Below the pieces are notes generated by a model. That model did not search any database and was not told the origin of the DNA. It saw only the letters and a list, made by a program, of their open reading frames with translations. The position numbers were made by a program, and so were the translations under genes. 64,000 nucleotides of DNA from Diorhabda sublineata (lineage: Eukaryota > Arthropoda > Insecta > Coleoptera > Chrysomelidae): the NCBI RefSeq assembly GCF_026230105.1, contig NC_079474.1:27418294-27482293 (forward strand). The letters are read 5' to 3'. This document shows, one piece after another, positions 48,120 to 60,640 of the stretch. Each line of letters starts with the position of its first letter. Positions within the stretch are counted from its first letter, which is position 1.

Positions 48120-49100
48120 TATCATTATACTTCTGCAAAAAGGAGGAGACAACAATCAAGCATCGAATTATCGCTTAATTGCAGTCCTTCCCACGTTATC
48201 TAAGATCATAGAAAAATTGGTCAAAAAGAGGTTTTCATCATTTCTGTTTAAATATAAAATACCACCCACAAGTGATGTTATATTCTCCCTCCTAAATAAT
48301 GTCTACCCCAGCCTAAACACCCATCACTCCACTACAACAACTTTTTGTGATTTTTCTAAGGCTTTCGATTATGTCAATCGTAATATTTTAATCAACAAAT
48401 TGCAGCACTACGGTTTCAGGGGATCACCTCTCACATAGTTTAAGTCATTCCTCAACAATAGAAGTCAGCTTGTAAGGGTTGATACAACGATGTGATCTTG
48501 CAAGGCAATAGAATGTGGAGTGCCTAAAGGCTCAGTACTAGGCCCTATTTTGTTTCTTCTGTTTTTATCATACAAAAATATACTGCAGCTTTATTTACTA
48601 AATAACATCACAACTGATGTCGTTGAATCTGTAAAATTCTTAGGGCTTGTTGAGGACAAGTCCTTGGAATGGGAGTTACATATTGCCGCCTCATCTAAAA
48701 AATTAAGTTCCTCCTGCTTTGCTCTGAGATCAGTTTCAAAAGAAATGAACTTATCCACCTCGTTAACAGTCTACGTGTGGTGGGACTCCACCGCCTTAAG
48801 CAGCTTCAGGTCTTACAAAAAACAGTGCAGTTATTCTGGAAACAATGATCCAAAGACTACCTCAACAACTTACAAAAGTGGTACAGATGGCAGACCAGGT
48901 CCCGCGATACCATCCAGCAAAACAGCTTGGTTCTACTTTTTGATGACAAATGCCCTCCATTATAATGGAAACTTGGTATGGTTCGTCGAGCTTCACGAGA
49001 ACAGTAATGATTTAGTTCAAACTGTGATAGTGTGTACGCAGTCGGGACTCTCGGTGCGCGCGCTGTACAAAGACTTTGTGTTCTTCCAATTTGTGAATAC
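48120..49100 (+). pseudogene. LINE reverse transcriptase relic with internal deletion
   Basis: The + strand reads NYRLIAVLPTLSKIIEKLVK, then FCDFSKAFDYVNRNILINKL and GVPKGSVLGPILFLLFL. After a deletion that removes the YxDD box it resumes SVKFLGLVEDKSLEWELHIA followed by KLSSSCFALRSVSKEMN. This is jockey-like in layout. Two stops occur inside. Confidence 0.8.
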
Positions 49101-49919
49101 TAATTTTGTTAAAGTACTGTTTGATCGTTAATCGAAGGATTTATTATTTGTGTATTTTGAAAGTCTATGGCCTTCCAAGAGTGGTGGCATGTCCGTACTT
49201 AGTGATTCGCCGTCGTAGTTTACACAGATACAGTCCACTTTTGGTTACCTAATAGTAGGCGACCTATGATTTCAATGCTACTGAAGAATCTCTTATAGAC
49301 ACTCGTGAGATGACAGGAGCGAAGAATGCGTGAATACGAGAACGAACACGCATAAGAAGAGACAATTACTTTTTCTTTAATTTAAGTTTGAGTTAAGTTG
49401 AATAAAGTACTTTGTTTTCTCAAACGGCGAATCACTGCAATCACCACTGTATTTTATATTTAAAAACATTTGCTAGTGACCCACCCGTGTGCACAGCAAA
49501 TTGTGTGTTAACTACAGCCAGACACGTCTGTGAGCTCACGCACCGCGTTATCAATTTGCGTAGATGTTTTTAATCTTGTAGATTATAAAACTACGTGCTG
49601 TGCTGCGTCAACTCACACGTGCTATATGTGTCCTAATTTTCGTCTTGCCTTATGGTTAAAGAATGAAAGTGGCAGTTTTTTATAATAAAAACACATAATT
49701 CATTGAAGATATTTACTAATACAAAGAATAAAAGGTAGATATGTACTAAAATTATGTCATATAATGCATTAAAATTTCAATTGTGAGCTAAAATTTGAGA
49801 TCTGTTTATATGCATTAAACATTTATAAAAAAAACTTATATAAAACTTTGTAACATTTGAACAGAATATCACATTTTACAACAAAATTCACAGGCCTATG
49901 TACAATTCATAAATAAATG
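49101..49919. other. Spacer and echinus 3' UTR region
   Basis: The part next to 49920 should be the 3' UTR of the - strand gene; no - strand AATAAA was found within 200 bp. The stretch 49020-49450 has an LTR-like layout (TGTGATAG start and AATAAAGTACTTTG late) but no proven ends. Confidence 0.35.
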
Positions 49920-52372
49920 TTAACTTTTCGGTTTAAACCTCGACATGTAAAACTCACAATCCTGACAATACAAATTCGATGCTACTACATTCTTTTTTCT
50001 GCATAAATTACACTTAGTTTTGTCAGTAGGTACACTATTGTTCGCATTATTCACTATAATTGGAGTAACGACTGCCCAAGGTGTTGGAGATTCTGCTCCT
50101 TTAGTGCCAGCTTCGAAACTAACAGTTTTCTTTAAATTTTTAGCTTGCGGCACAGGCTGATATGGCGACATCTTATGTACATCTTCGGGATGATAAGGTG
50201 GTATCCTTTGGTAAACATCCATTGGTACCCTTTGATATGTAGAGTTTTGTGCGTCGTAATCATTTGAAACCCTCTGATAAACATTTAATTGATCTGAGGG
50301 TTGTGACATCCTCTGTTCTGCAGGTTGAGGAACTCTTTGATAGGGTGAACTTTGGGGATACGAATCATTAGGATATCGGGAGTAATTTTCTGGAGGTACT
50401 CTTTGATAATATTGGTCGTAGCCGTTTCGGTATGGAAGTTGACTGTAGTTTTGAGGCACGGGAGGAGACTGATAAGGAGTATGACAATTCATAGGACTAG
50501 GATTTGTTACTCTAGATTGACCTTGACGAACAGCGTGAGCATACTGTGGAGATTTATTGCTATTGTAGCTGTAATAAGCAGCATAAGCCGCGGAATTTGG
50601 CGGGATGGGTTGATATGGTGATTGTTTTGAAGTAGGATTTGAATACTGAGTGACGTTAGTAACATACTGTTGTTCATCAAGTCCATTTTGATAATGATAC
50701 TGATTGTGAGAAGTATCTTGATACATTTCCACAGGATATACGGGTCTATTATGGGAATCATTTTGCCTGTTAAGCTGTGGATGATCAGCTTGTGGATTTG
50801 ATCTGTTGATTTGAGGATTATCTTCTTGTGAATTTTGTCTAATAGGTTGAGAATGCTGTCTATAGTATTGCGAATCATTTGCAGAGCTTTGTCTGTGAAG
50901 TGGCGGGTAAGTACCTGGAATATTTTGTCTTACATGTTGTGGAACATCATTTGGAATATTTTGTCTATGTAGTTGTGGTGAGTGTTGCATGGCGTAGTGT
51001 TGTGCATGACCATTTTGTTGATTATTGTATAGTGGTTGGGGAGATTGTCTATACCCAAGTACTTCAGGTACTTGCTTCGCGATATCTGCTCTTTTAACAT
51101 ACATTGGTTGATTTTGTGATGCAGCTTCTTCATTTTTAGTTTCGTTTTCTCTTAGTGACATTATTTCTTGTCTTATGGCGGCAGTTTCTGGTTTATTCAT
51201 TGCCGTTCTTAAAACTCTCTCCAAAATAGGGTTTGGAATAAAACTGTCATCTTCTTGTTCATCTGCTGTTGCTACAAGTATTACTTGATCACAGAATGAC
51301 ACACTCTTTTTCTTCGGCAATCTTCTTCTACTATCATCATTTATACTAATATCAGAAGTCTGATTTAATGTCTTGTGGACAACTGCATTTAGCATTTCTA
51401 CTTCTCTCAATTCTTCTGCTATTTGTTCAGGTGCTATAGTTTCTAATTCTTCCCTTTTTTTCATTGAAAGAACGCCATTGTTGTCGTTTTTAACAGGGTC
51501 ATGTTTCAAAGTTTGCTTCAACTCTTGGCCTTCAAATCGAGATGCTAAATCTTTTACAGATTGTTTGTTATCCCCTTGAAGATATCTCTGAGTATTAACT
51601 ACATCTGTGCCTTCATTAATAGTATCTGCTTGGTTTCTTTTATTTCTTAGAGCTGCTTGTTTTGCTTGTAATTCTTTTAACCACGTTTCACCTGAAGATT
51701 TTGGGGCAATACTTATTTTGTGTATATCAGATTCCTGTGAGAGAATCTGTTGCCGTTTATTCTGCAGTTGCATTAGTAAAGTACTCGGTTGTGCAATTTG
51801 CTGTAGATGTTCATCTAATGCTGATAAATCGAGAGGCGAAGGTGGTGGTGGAAATTCTTCACTTGCCTGTCTAGAATGAACCACAGAACCCATTGGACTT
51901 GGATAAGGTGGTAGATCAAAAGTTTGTACTGTAGTATGAGTGGCTGGGAGACAGTCGACTTCGTCTATGCCACTGGAATTCATCGAGTTTCCTTCGTGGT
52001 GAACGTCGGCAGTGGTAATAACAGTGTTGCAACTAGTAGAAAAGCTTTCATCACTAAACGATTCATCTTTATAATATGGTAATGATACGGGAGCTTGATA
52101 TCTGTAGTCTTGTTGGTAGTACCTGTTTTGAGGTTGTTGATTCTCTTCACCAACTTCTGATCCGTTCAACTTAGATGTACTAAGCTGTGAAGTAGTTCTG
52201 AGAGGAGGTGGAGGTGGTACTTTTGCCATTGTTAGAATTTTACCGGCACTTCCATGGAAACTCTTTCTCATCAACTTGCTTCTTTCTAAATTAGGATTTG
52301 GATTATTTCCAGTAAATTCTAAATGACCTTCAGACAAGTAACCATTCATACTAGGAGGATTTTCTAGTGAAC
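49920..52372 (-). CDS. ec: echinus last exon (long disordered tail, C-terminal CxxC pair)
   Basis: 2453 nt after acceptor tttcag. The 817 residues are rich in Gln, Asn, Pro, Tyr and Ser, with proline runs (VPPPPPLR, FPPPPSPLDL) that could bind SH3, WW or EVH1 domains. There are repeated RQN/QxxR elements and several YQRVP/YQRIP/YQPVP repeats. The C-terminus has CNLCRKKNVVASNLYCQDCE, a CX2CX11CX2C pattern that may bind zinc. The frame stays open throughout, so selection is likely. Confidence 0.92.
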
Positions 52373-55300
52373 CTGAAACAAAATACATTTTCTCGTTGAT
52401 ATATGATTTTTATTAGTACAACTTTTGATAAATAACATTAAACTTGTATTAGATTGAGCAGATAATTTTGGAATTGAAGTAATTTTTGTTTGTGTCTAAA
52501 AAAAAAATAAAATATAGAAAAAATATTCACCTTTTAAACATAGACTACTATCATCTACTGTGACAGTTGCAGGTTTGACAGAATTGTCTTCTACAGAATT
52601 TGTATCAGTCAGGTCTGGCATACTTCTGTTTTTGCGTTTGATCAATCCACCCATTAATAATTTTCGTCGAATTTTATGTTGCTTCTTAGATTTACCATCT
52701 TTATCTTTCTCTTTTTCTTCCTTTTCCTTGGCTTTCTTCAATGTATCCTTTCCAGTGACGATTTCTGGAGCAATAGAAAAATCTCCTCTAGAAAGCTTAT
52801 TTCTATCTTCACTGCGTGATCTTTTTTCTTTCCCTTTTTGATCTTTATTTTTATTTCTTGAAAATATGAATCTGGACTCTCTTACAGGTGGTTTATCATA
52901 CAGCATATACTCTTCATCCTCCACACTTGTGTTAGATAACTTAGCTTTTAAAGCATCTTTCTTTTTGGGTAAAGTAGCGTATATTTCAATACTCTTTGTT
53001 GATTGAGTTTTTTCCTTTTCAGGAATCAATATCTCTTTGCTGTTTTGTCTAGAATGATTACTTTTATCTCTAGAATTTTGTCTTGAATGTCTTCCACTAC
53101 TGCTGCTACCCTCTCTAGTGTGTCTTATTTCTGGTTGTGCATCTTTGCTAGTGGGATTAGGCACTTGTGTCATTCTTCTGTGAAGACTCCTGGCTCTCAT
53201 TATACAAGTATTATGCTTCATTCTAGCTAATGTTAACGTTTGGGGATTATTGTACGGAGCATTCATAGCGGCTCTAGCTTTTGTAGCGGCAGCGTTGCAA
53301 AGAGCTAGAGCTAAAACAAGATCGTGTTCATCTTCCAATTGTCGGGATTTTATTAAAAGTTCGTCGGCTTCGTCGCAAAGAACATCGCAACTGGGAGAGT
53401 TTTGATTTAAACTCATATTGTTGTAATCTTCAGGAATTTTAGCTAAATGTCCCATTTTCATTAGATGTTGTAATGTAGTCACAGTTGAACTGTCGTTGGA
53501 TGATAGAGAATATGAATCGTATCCGGCATCATATATTCCGCTACTACTACTAGAGTAATCAGTTTTAGTTCTAGTAGGGCTTCCTGGAACGCTTCCTCCA
53601 TTACTGGGAACTTTACCAACAAGATATAGATAAGGATTTTCCATTGTAGTTGAAGAAGATGATGAAGCACTGTTTCTATCTCCACTCCAATTACCACTGT
53701 CACGTCTTCTTGGTACATTCAAATGATCTGGAATGTTGATACCTTCCATGCCCGATGAAGATCCATTACTCAATGTTCTATGTATCTGAGGTTTTCCAAA
53801 ATCCAAGGTTTTCCTACTAACATATTCAGGATCTTTTTTGTTTATACATCCATCAACTACATCAACATCTTGATTTTGGGAAATATTATTCTGAATAACA
53901 GCCAAATTTTGATAGTCATTATATGGTCTAGGTAATGGAGGTTTCTGATTTATGGATGAACCGTCTGGATTAGGTGTTATGGCACGTCTAGTTGTTCCTA
54001 TCACCGGTTTCTCAGGACTTGGTGTAACTGATCTGCGAATCAGAGATTGCGGTGGTTTCTTATTCACTTTATCATTTTGCATTGGAGTTACTTGCTTTGG
54101 AGCGTTTTCTGTATTGACTGGCGTTCCATCCGGTAGGGCATAAAGAAGCAGGAGGGGTTGATACCTAAAAAAAAGATTATATTTTTAAAAATATAAATTA
54201 AATAAGAATAAAAAATAATTATGTATATTTGATCTAGTTTCTTACCTTCCTTTTCGGCATTTCTCAACAACCTGCTCCCATCTTGGTCCCACTTCTCGGA
54301 CAGTTGCATCGTCGAAATAAATCCATACTCTGAGTTTGGTGTGGAAGAAAAATGTTGAGTAATGTTTACCATAATACGTTACGACACCAACTAAATTATG
54401 AACCGATACGTCCGCCCATCGACTATCGACTACTGTATTAAAAACATCTCCAAGTCTTAAGGAGGTTCCAATTGTTGAAAATACTTCCATTATATGTTCT
54501 AGCGTTGGTCTTTCGGAGTTCCATACTAGACCAATTGATACTATTTCGGGGCGATTCATTAATGTACGACCTATTTGGATGACGGCTCCACAAGCACTCT
54601 GTAAATAAAAGTGAAGATGTAAAGAAGAAAATAGGAAAAACTTTTATTTTGAATCGTTAAACGCGAGGCAGGATAAAATTGTGTACACTGCTACGAAGTT
54701 GATTATTTAAAAAAATCATGATGATTGAATGGAATTTACCACAAAGGTGTCACAATAAAAAAATGAAGTTATATGAAAGATGAACTGTTTGTTGGTGTTT
54801 GAATTGATATAACCAAATAATTACTATCAAGCTCAATTATTTATTTTTTTGTTTTTAAGAATAATTATATGGGCTTTACCATGTATCAGGTGTACATATA
54901 GGATGTTCCATTTAAAATTCCAAAGTTGATGACTATACTGAAGAATTGGGACACCGTTTATAATCCAAAAGTCAATAATCTAAAAATTCCTTTAAACACA
55001 AAGAACTTTTGTATTTAAAGTTTTTTGATAACTCTTACAGGTTTTGAGAAAACTATATGGGTCACCTTATGTTTGACACCCTGTACACTTTGCCATTAAC
55101 AATGAAGTAAATTATGGCATAAAAGTTGTCTCAACATTGTAATGATGAAATTACTTCCATGTACAAGAATTTAATTTTAGCCAATGGGACTCGAAATTTC
55201 GGCCATCTTTTATGCAACATCCTCGATCTGTATCTAATTCTCTTGCTTGGTATTCGGTGTATAGAAGCGTGGTTGCCAAATATCAATTTTGGATGAGTTT

Positions 55301-56848
55301 CATATTAGTTACTTAAATGTTGGATGTTAGTGACGTTTTATTTAAAAATAAGTTTCCCTACAGTAGCTAATAGATCTAGTTTGACCAATAAATATTCAAT
55401 GTGTCAGTTGGGTAAGAATCTGATGAATCATTCTTTATTTTCTGTTAATTCAGGCAATGAACAATATATTCAAAAATATAGAAAAAATGGTATGAGAAAG
55501 AATAAATAGAAAGGTTACTCAAATAGACAACATTCTAAAGTGAAACATTACAAATAAACAACAAATTGATTTGAAATTTCATAAAATATTTGCATTATGG
55601 TTAGGTTAGGTTAGTTTATGGTGCCATCTGTGGATTTATTCTTTTCCTTTAGATAATGTATTTAACAAAAAATGCTCTTCAACGCTGGGTATTTAAAGAG
55701 TTTTTAATCAATGACAGAACAAATTAATTACATTAATAACAAATTAAAGAGAAATATAGAACTTACTGGACATGTTCTGACGTCTCCCATATTCCCTGCT
55801 TTTCTTAAAAGTTGTCCAAATGGCTCAGAATTACCCCTTCCTCCATTTGCACGTACCTGGTACACCAAGGTTGACGTCGAGATATAATGAACCATCTGAA
55901 ATAAATGAAAAAATATTAATTGTACATTTAAAAACATTAACACTTGACGTAATTGACATTGAAATCAAACCAAAAGCACTACAGTCAGCTGAGAAGGTTA
56001 TGGCTTTAATATTTTGGGCTACGCATGAAATATTGTTCATCCACCAAAAGGGAGATATAATCAATAGCGAATACTACATAGAGTTGTTGGATCGTTTGAA
56101 TGCAAAAACCAAAGAAAAACGGCCTCATATGTCTAATAAATAACCAGCGATTACACTTCGAATTGCTACCTCGTCCATCGTATAGTCAAGATCTGGCCCC
56201 CAGTGACTACTGACTATTCGTTTTTCTTAAAAAATCCTAGCCGATAAGGAATTCAGCTCAAATGAAGATACAATTCCTGAAACTAAAGCCTATTTTGAGG
56301 AAAAATATAAATACTTCTACAATCACGACTTCGATAAGTTAGAGAAGCGTTGGAAATATTGTATTACTCTTGAAGGAGATTACAATTGATTTTTGGAAAA
56401 AATGTCATAGTTAGCCACACGACTTATTGAGTGATGTGTTAAGTTTCTTTTCAGAATAGGAGATTTAAAAAAATATAAAATGTTAATAGGTTTGCTATAA
56501 TTCTAACTAAGATATATTTCCTTTGTAAATAATTGAAGTATAACTTACTTGTGTGTAAGATAGTGGTTCTGAAGTGGCACCGCAAGCTGCACAAACGCTT
56601 TGTTCCACTAAAGTCATGGCAAACTTTTGATGTGGGATACAATGTCTTGCATTACACATATCTTCGGCTTCGCCTTGTGCTATGTGCATATGGATGCGTA
56701 AAAGCATATTTTCGAAGCACTCAGCTGCATCGTCCATAAACCCCAACTGAAATCTATTTTGATCGAAGAAACTTTCCGCTAACGCCCTGCGTAACGTATC
56801 AGGAGGCAAAGCTGTTTCGGTCGAGAATTGAAGTTGAGAAAACAACTC
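49920..56848 (-). CDS. ec: Echinus / USP53-USP54-type ubiquitin hydrolase family protein, 3' five exons (5' end outside window)
   Basis: Exons on the - strand: 56848-56549, 55895-55767, 54598-54246, 54164-52531 and 52372-49920; 4869 nt, 1622 residues plus TAA. The visible USP part has GFMDDAAECFENMLLRIHMH, CAACGATSEPLSYTQMVHYI, the His box YYGKHYSTFFFHTK (His222 of this partial protein), YFDDATVREVGPRW and YQPLLLLYALPDGTP. These match USP54 and fly echinus closely. A helical segment (about 523-592, LCDEADELLIKSRQL to MRARSLHRRM) resembles one conserved after the USP domain in USP54. The remaining about 1000 residues are low-complexity. The Cys-box exons are missing here and should lie beyond 64000. 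USP53/54 were long called inactive but have been reported to act on K63 chains. Fly echinus limits interommatidial cell number. Confidence 0.94.
50150..50420 (-). repeat. YQRVP-type peptide repeats within echinus
   Basis: Codes for at least six spaced copies of the form YQRVP, YQRVS, YQRIP or YQPVP. Their spacing is irregular and their codons vary, so this is a diverged protein repeat rather than a recent DNA repeat. Confidence 0.7.
52531..54164 (-). CDS. ec: echinus exon (end of USP domain and helical segment)
   Basis: 1634 nt. Starts with the USP-terminal YQPLLLLYALPDGTPVNTEN, then Ser/Pro-rich sequence, the helical MIT-like segment, and a Lys/Arg/Glu-rich basic stretch with KKAKEKEEKEKDKDGKSKKQ. 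It ends SSLCLKG in phase 1. Confidence 0.93.
54246..54598 (-). CDS. ec: echinus exon (USP domain, His box)
   Basis: 353 nt. Starts SACGAVIQIGRTLMNRPEIV and contains GKHYSTFFFHTKLRVWIYFD. It ends KCRKGR in phase 2 with donor gtaaga. Confidence 0.94.
54599..55766. other. echinus intron with unclassified repeat
   Basis: No gene. The block 54895-55230 has ACACCCTGTACA and TGCAACATCC phrases typical of dispersed insect repeats of unknown class. A GGTTAGGTTAGGTTAG run is at 55599-55614. Confidence 0.4.
55767..55895 (-). CDS. ec: echinus exon (USP domain, second part)
   Basis: 129 nt, phase 0-0. Reads MVHYISTSTLVYQVRANGGR and ends MGDVRTCP before gtaagt. Joined to the next exon it forms the second cysteine pair, CPSAC. 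Confidence 0.93.
55950..56400 (+). pseudogene. Mariner transposase relic, C-terminal half, in an echinus intron
   Basis: The + strand reads KALQSAEKVMALIFWATHEI, then INSEYYIELLDRLNAKTKEK followed by RPHMSNK. Past several stops it reads KYFYNHDFDKLEKRWKYCIT. It is antisense to echinus and confined to the intron 55896-56548. Confidence 0.85.
56549..56848 (-). CDS. ec: echinus exon (USP domain, QQDAxEF-like box and first Cys pair)
   Basis: 300 nt, phase 0-0. Starts ELFSQLQFSTETALPPDTLR after acceptor ttcag and ends GATSEPLSYTQ before gtaagt. The first two zinc-binding cysteines are in VCAACG. Confidence 0.94.
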
Positions 56849-58526
56849 CTGAAAAAAAAAACAAAATAATGTTATTCAATTTGATAAGAATTTTTGTTAT
56901 TGCGTTTTTATTACAAATTATTGCTAATTGTAGTGAGTAAGTAACTAAGTTTAAAGTCTTACTCAATCCATATATTCAAATGGTAATAGTTGGTTAATTA
57001 AAGTAGAGCATAAAATTGCTAACTATGACTACTAACGGAGGCAAACATTTGAATTATTATTATTTCTGTATGTGTAGGTCTCTCAATGTGCCCCAATTTG
57101 CATCATGCAAGATATACAAGCTAAAAGAAAACATAGAAGGTGTGTTGCGAAAGATAATGTCGTGTCTAAATAATGATGATTTAAGAGATTGTAAGGCGTC
57201 ACACGTCTGACAACTTAAGAGAATTGGATATATTATATACAAAAATAATCGTTTTGACCATGAAATGCGTGTCACTGTTACTTTTAACGTATAAATGATC
57301 AAACGTATTAACGATTTTGTTTTAATAATAATACAATTATTAGTATTAATTAAAATGATATATTTTTGATAACTTGATAGAGATAGAGGGCTATATAAGA
57401 GATTTTTTTCATAAATGCATCTGGGCAGGTTTATTCTTGATTTTGACATGATTTTTGTCTACTTCATAATTTATATACTGCAGTTAATATTCATAAATGA
57501 ATATAACTATGACAAGCCAGAATTTATTATTTTTATTAATTAATGTGTATTCCACCCAAAAACTCGAAACAACATCCTAAAAATATTGGTGACTCACGAT
57601 TTCAATTAAGAAAACGATTTCTTGCTCGTCGTCGTCTCATTTCTAATCGAATGCTTTCTGGGTTTTAAATTTTGTTACGTCATTGATAATCAAGAACCAT
57701 TGTTGGTTCTATACACAACGCACCTATTCATAACCAGGTCAATTTTAAGAGGATTGTCACAAATACAAACTATCGAGTACTGAGTAATTGAAGACTTTGT
57801 ATTATTAACATTGGCATCATTTGGGTATAATTATAAGTTTTGTTCATCGTCGGTATTTTCTCATAAGCTGAGATGAATATTTTATCACGATTCAAGCACA
57901 AGATTTTGAAATTGATTAAAACAATTCAGGGTCGTAAGATGAAACGGTTTCATGTGTAATTCTTTCACAATAAGTATTGATATTCTGAAGCTCAAAAAAT
58001 CGTTTAAAATGGTATTGATCTTCCAACACATAGACCGTATGATATATTAACATAAACTTAATGCAACACTTTTAGCTCTTGTGCAAGCTTCAAGACCGAT
58101 ATATATTCGATGTGTTGTAAAAATCGTAAAAAACACTCAAGATCAACTGATAAAGGTAGTCTGGTAGTCTTCAAATCTTATATCAGAGAAATATATATAA
58201 GTACACGACAAAAATAATTTTAATATTTCCTATAAGCGTGATTTTGTGGATGATTATTTATTGTCTCTAACTTTTTTTGTAAATTATCTCCTATCAAAAT
58301 GTTGTATATGTATATTATAGCATCAGCCAATGAATAATTTTATCTCCAATCCCTTCTAAAATATTTACATATCATTGAAATCTGATGAAATTTAATGCAG
58401 ATAGCGAATTATCTGTAAAAAGAGAATGGGGATTAAAATTATTACTTGTTTTTGTGAATGGTTCAGATCTAGAATGCTTCGTACTTCTCATGATTTAAAA
58501 TCAGCTCAAACAAGGATACAACAAAT
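56849..58526. other. echinus intron region, no gene recognised
   Basis: AT-rich. Short frames at 57016-57210 and 57060-57449 show nothing recognisable. I searched the - strand by eye for the expected USP Cys box (NSCFLN-like) and did not find it. Confidence 0.4.
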
Positions 58527-58846
58527 AAAAAATACACGTAATTGAGTGAGAGTTAAGCAAGAGAGACCAGAGCCATTGGAAACCTTGTTAGGGGTATCTT
58601 GAATCCAGTATTGCTGACTTTGGTACTACCAGAAGCAATAAAGCAAAAAAGTTTGCAATAAAATCTGGAGAAGACGCTACAAAAGATAGGAGTACGAGGT
58701 TTTTATAAAAATACACGTAATTAAGTGAGTTATGCGAGAGAGTCCAGAACCATTGAAAACCTTGTTAGAAGTACCTTGAATCCAGTATTACTCACGTTGG
58801 TATTACCAGAAGCAATAAAGAAGAAATCAAGCAATAAAAAAACAAA
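58527..58846. repeat. Tandem repeat, 179-bp period, two copies
   Basis: Copy 1 starts at 58527 and copy 2 at 58707 with AAAAATACACGTAATT. Both continue with ACCATTG, ACCTTGTTAG, CTTGAATCCAGTATT and TACCAGAAGCAATAAAG. Copy 2 is shorter. Confidence 0.85.
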
Positions 58847-59179
58847 GCCATAATAATAGGGAAGAAATCACAAGATCACACAATAGATATAGAATAAAAG
58901 TTCCAATGTTTGTGTTCAATAATATCCGAATATGAGAGAAGAAAATAGATGCGAGAGACTGTCTAATAGAATAAAAAAAAGAGAAGTACCCAATGAAAAA
59001 CAATTTGATGATAAGTAATTATACGATAATTATATACGGCCCAAAAACTGCAACAATCGCGAATAAACTATGTAAAACAAATATTAAGTACGGCAAAGTT
59101 GCGATTTGGAAGGAGAAATACAAAATTAGATCAGAAGAGATAAAATTAGGAATGCATCACATAGGCAAAATCTAAATAT

Positions 59180-59395
59180 AAGTTCAATGGAGGATCTGAG
59201 ATGGTTTGGTCACATAAAATGAATGAGGGAAGACAGGTATTTGAAACTAGATTACCCGTATACCATATAAAGGAAAGGAAACTTAAAATATGAAAGGTAC
59301 AAAGGTTAAGGTGACAGAGATTAGTGAAAAGAGATCTGAAGAAGAAAATGAACATACTCAACTTCACTAAACAAGCCAAACGCTTAAGGATGCAG
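59180..59395 (+). pseudogene. LINE C-terminal relic (LRWFGHIK-type)
   Basis: The + strand reads SSMEDLRWFGHIK followed by REDRYLKL, then after frame changes RDLKKKMNILNF-like sequence. The 'LRWFGHVKRM...RDL' pattern marks the 3' end of a common insect LINE. The tandem repeat just upstream may be part of the same element. Confidence 0.6.
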
Positions 59396-60399
59396 AATTA
59401 AGTAATTTCTCGTAATACTAACCCATATTGATTACGAAATTAAAAATATCAATCATATATAATCGAATGAGATATTCCATGAATGTTTGGCTAACTTTTT
59501 GATTTCAAATATTTTTTAAAAATCCGTAGTAACAGATTTTCTTTGCATAAAATATTCTTTAAAGTATATAATTGTAAAAAATTTGTTTTATTCGACTCCG
59601 GTATAATAATTATTTGTGAAATAAGAAGAAAATATTGATAGTATCAGATAAAATATATTTGTATACAGTTTCAAATATTCTGGCGTATACATACAAAGTT
59701 GGCAATGTAAATGATGAGACAGAAGTGAATTTTCTTTGAAAAGGGAAATTTCAAAGGCGAGAAAATAAAAATTTCCAAATTGATTAAATATGAATATTCT
59801 AGAATCTGTACTGCAAAACATATCAGTAATAACATCTTAGAAGAAACAAATACCTTCATAAAACGGATTGAAATAGACCGTTAAAAAAATAAGACAAGCT
59901 GATGAAGTAATTAAAATAAAACAAGAACAGATGAATATACAAAGGGATGCTTCAAGAAAAGCTAAAAACAAATGTGATGGAAAATTAATCTAGAATAAAA
60001 TAACAATGACTATATAAATCAATCACAAATTTTATTATAAATTCTGTGTTACGTCTGAAAAATCGTATTGTGAACTTTTAACATTTCTAGAGGATGTGTG
60101 TGTTTCTAATTCATGGTTAAAAATGGTCATGGAAGGAAGGAAGCGAACCGATATTATGAATGAATAAGAAGTCTTTGTTACGGTTAATTTTAATTACCTG
60201 TATAATCATACGGTGTAAAAAGTTCCCATACCTTTGAACTTGTTCACTCCTGAGAAATACACATAGGAATATTTAAATTCTGCTAAAAACAAAATTTGTG
60301 TTTGTTGTTAGGACGAATATCAGAAAAATTTAAATTATTTGATAGAGGTGTCTAAAATTCGAACATGGTTTCAATTCTAAAGAAATTACGCAAATTCTG
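59396..60399. other. Spacer in the echinus 5' intron
   Basis: No gene recognised. The Lys-rich stretch 59860-60000 may be retroelement debris. Confidence 0.35.
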
Positions 60400-60640
60400 G
60401 AGAGCTTCAAGGCTCAATTCTTGGGCCGACATTATTTCTAATTTTATGAACGACATTTCCGTGAGATTAAATTTTATGTTCTTCTATGCAGATGATCTAG
60501 AACTATATCCTTCTATAGTACTAATTAAGTGATTGTCGCTTATTTCAATATCACATAGAACAATTTCAATCCTTTAAAATGCTTCAATTGTATCAAAACT
60601 AGAGTATAACCCTCTTACATGGAACCCTAGTTAAAATAAA
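60400..60640 (+). pseudogene. LINE reverse transcriptase fragment with YADD
   Basis: The + strand reads GSILGPTLFLIL, then MFFYADDLELYPSIV with the catalytic YADD, then SIVSKLEYNPLTWNP. Stops interrupt it. Confidence 0.65.

Noticed and set aside
50352..51879. Open frames on the + strand and alternative - strand frames over the echinus exons
   Set aside because: They are shadows of the long 49920-52372 coding exon. Their composition reflects Gln/Tyr/Pro codons read out of frame.
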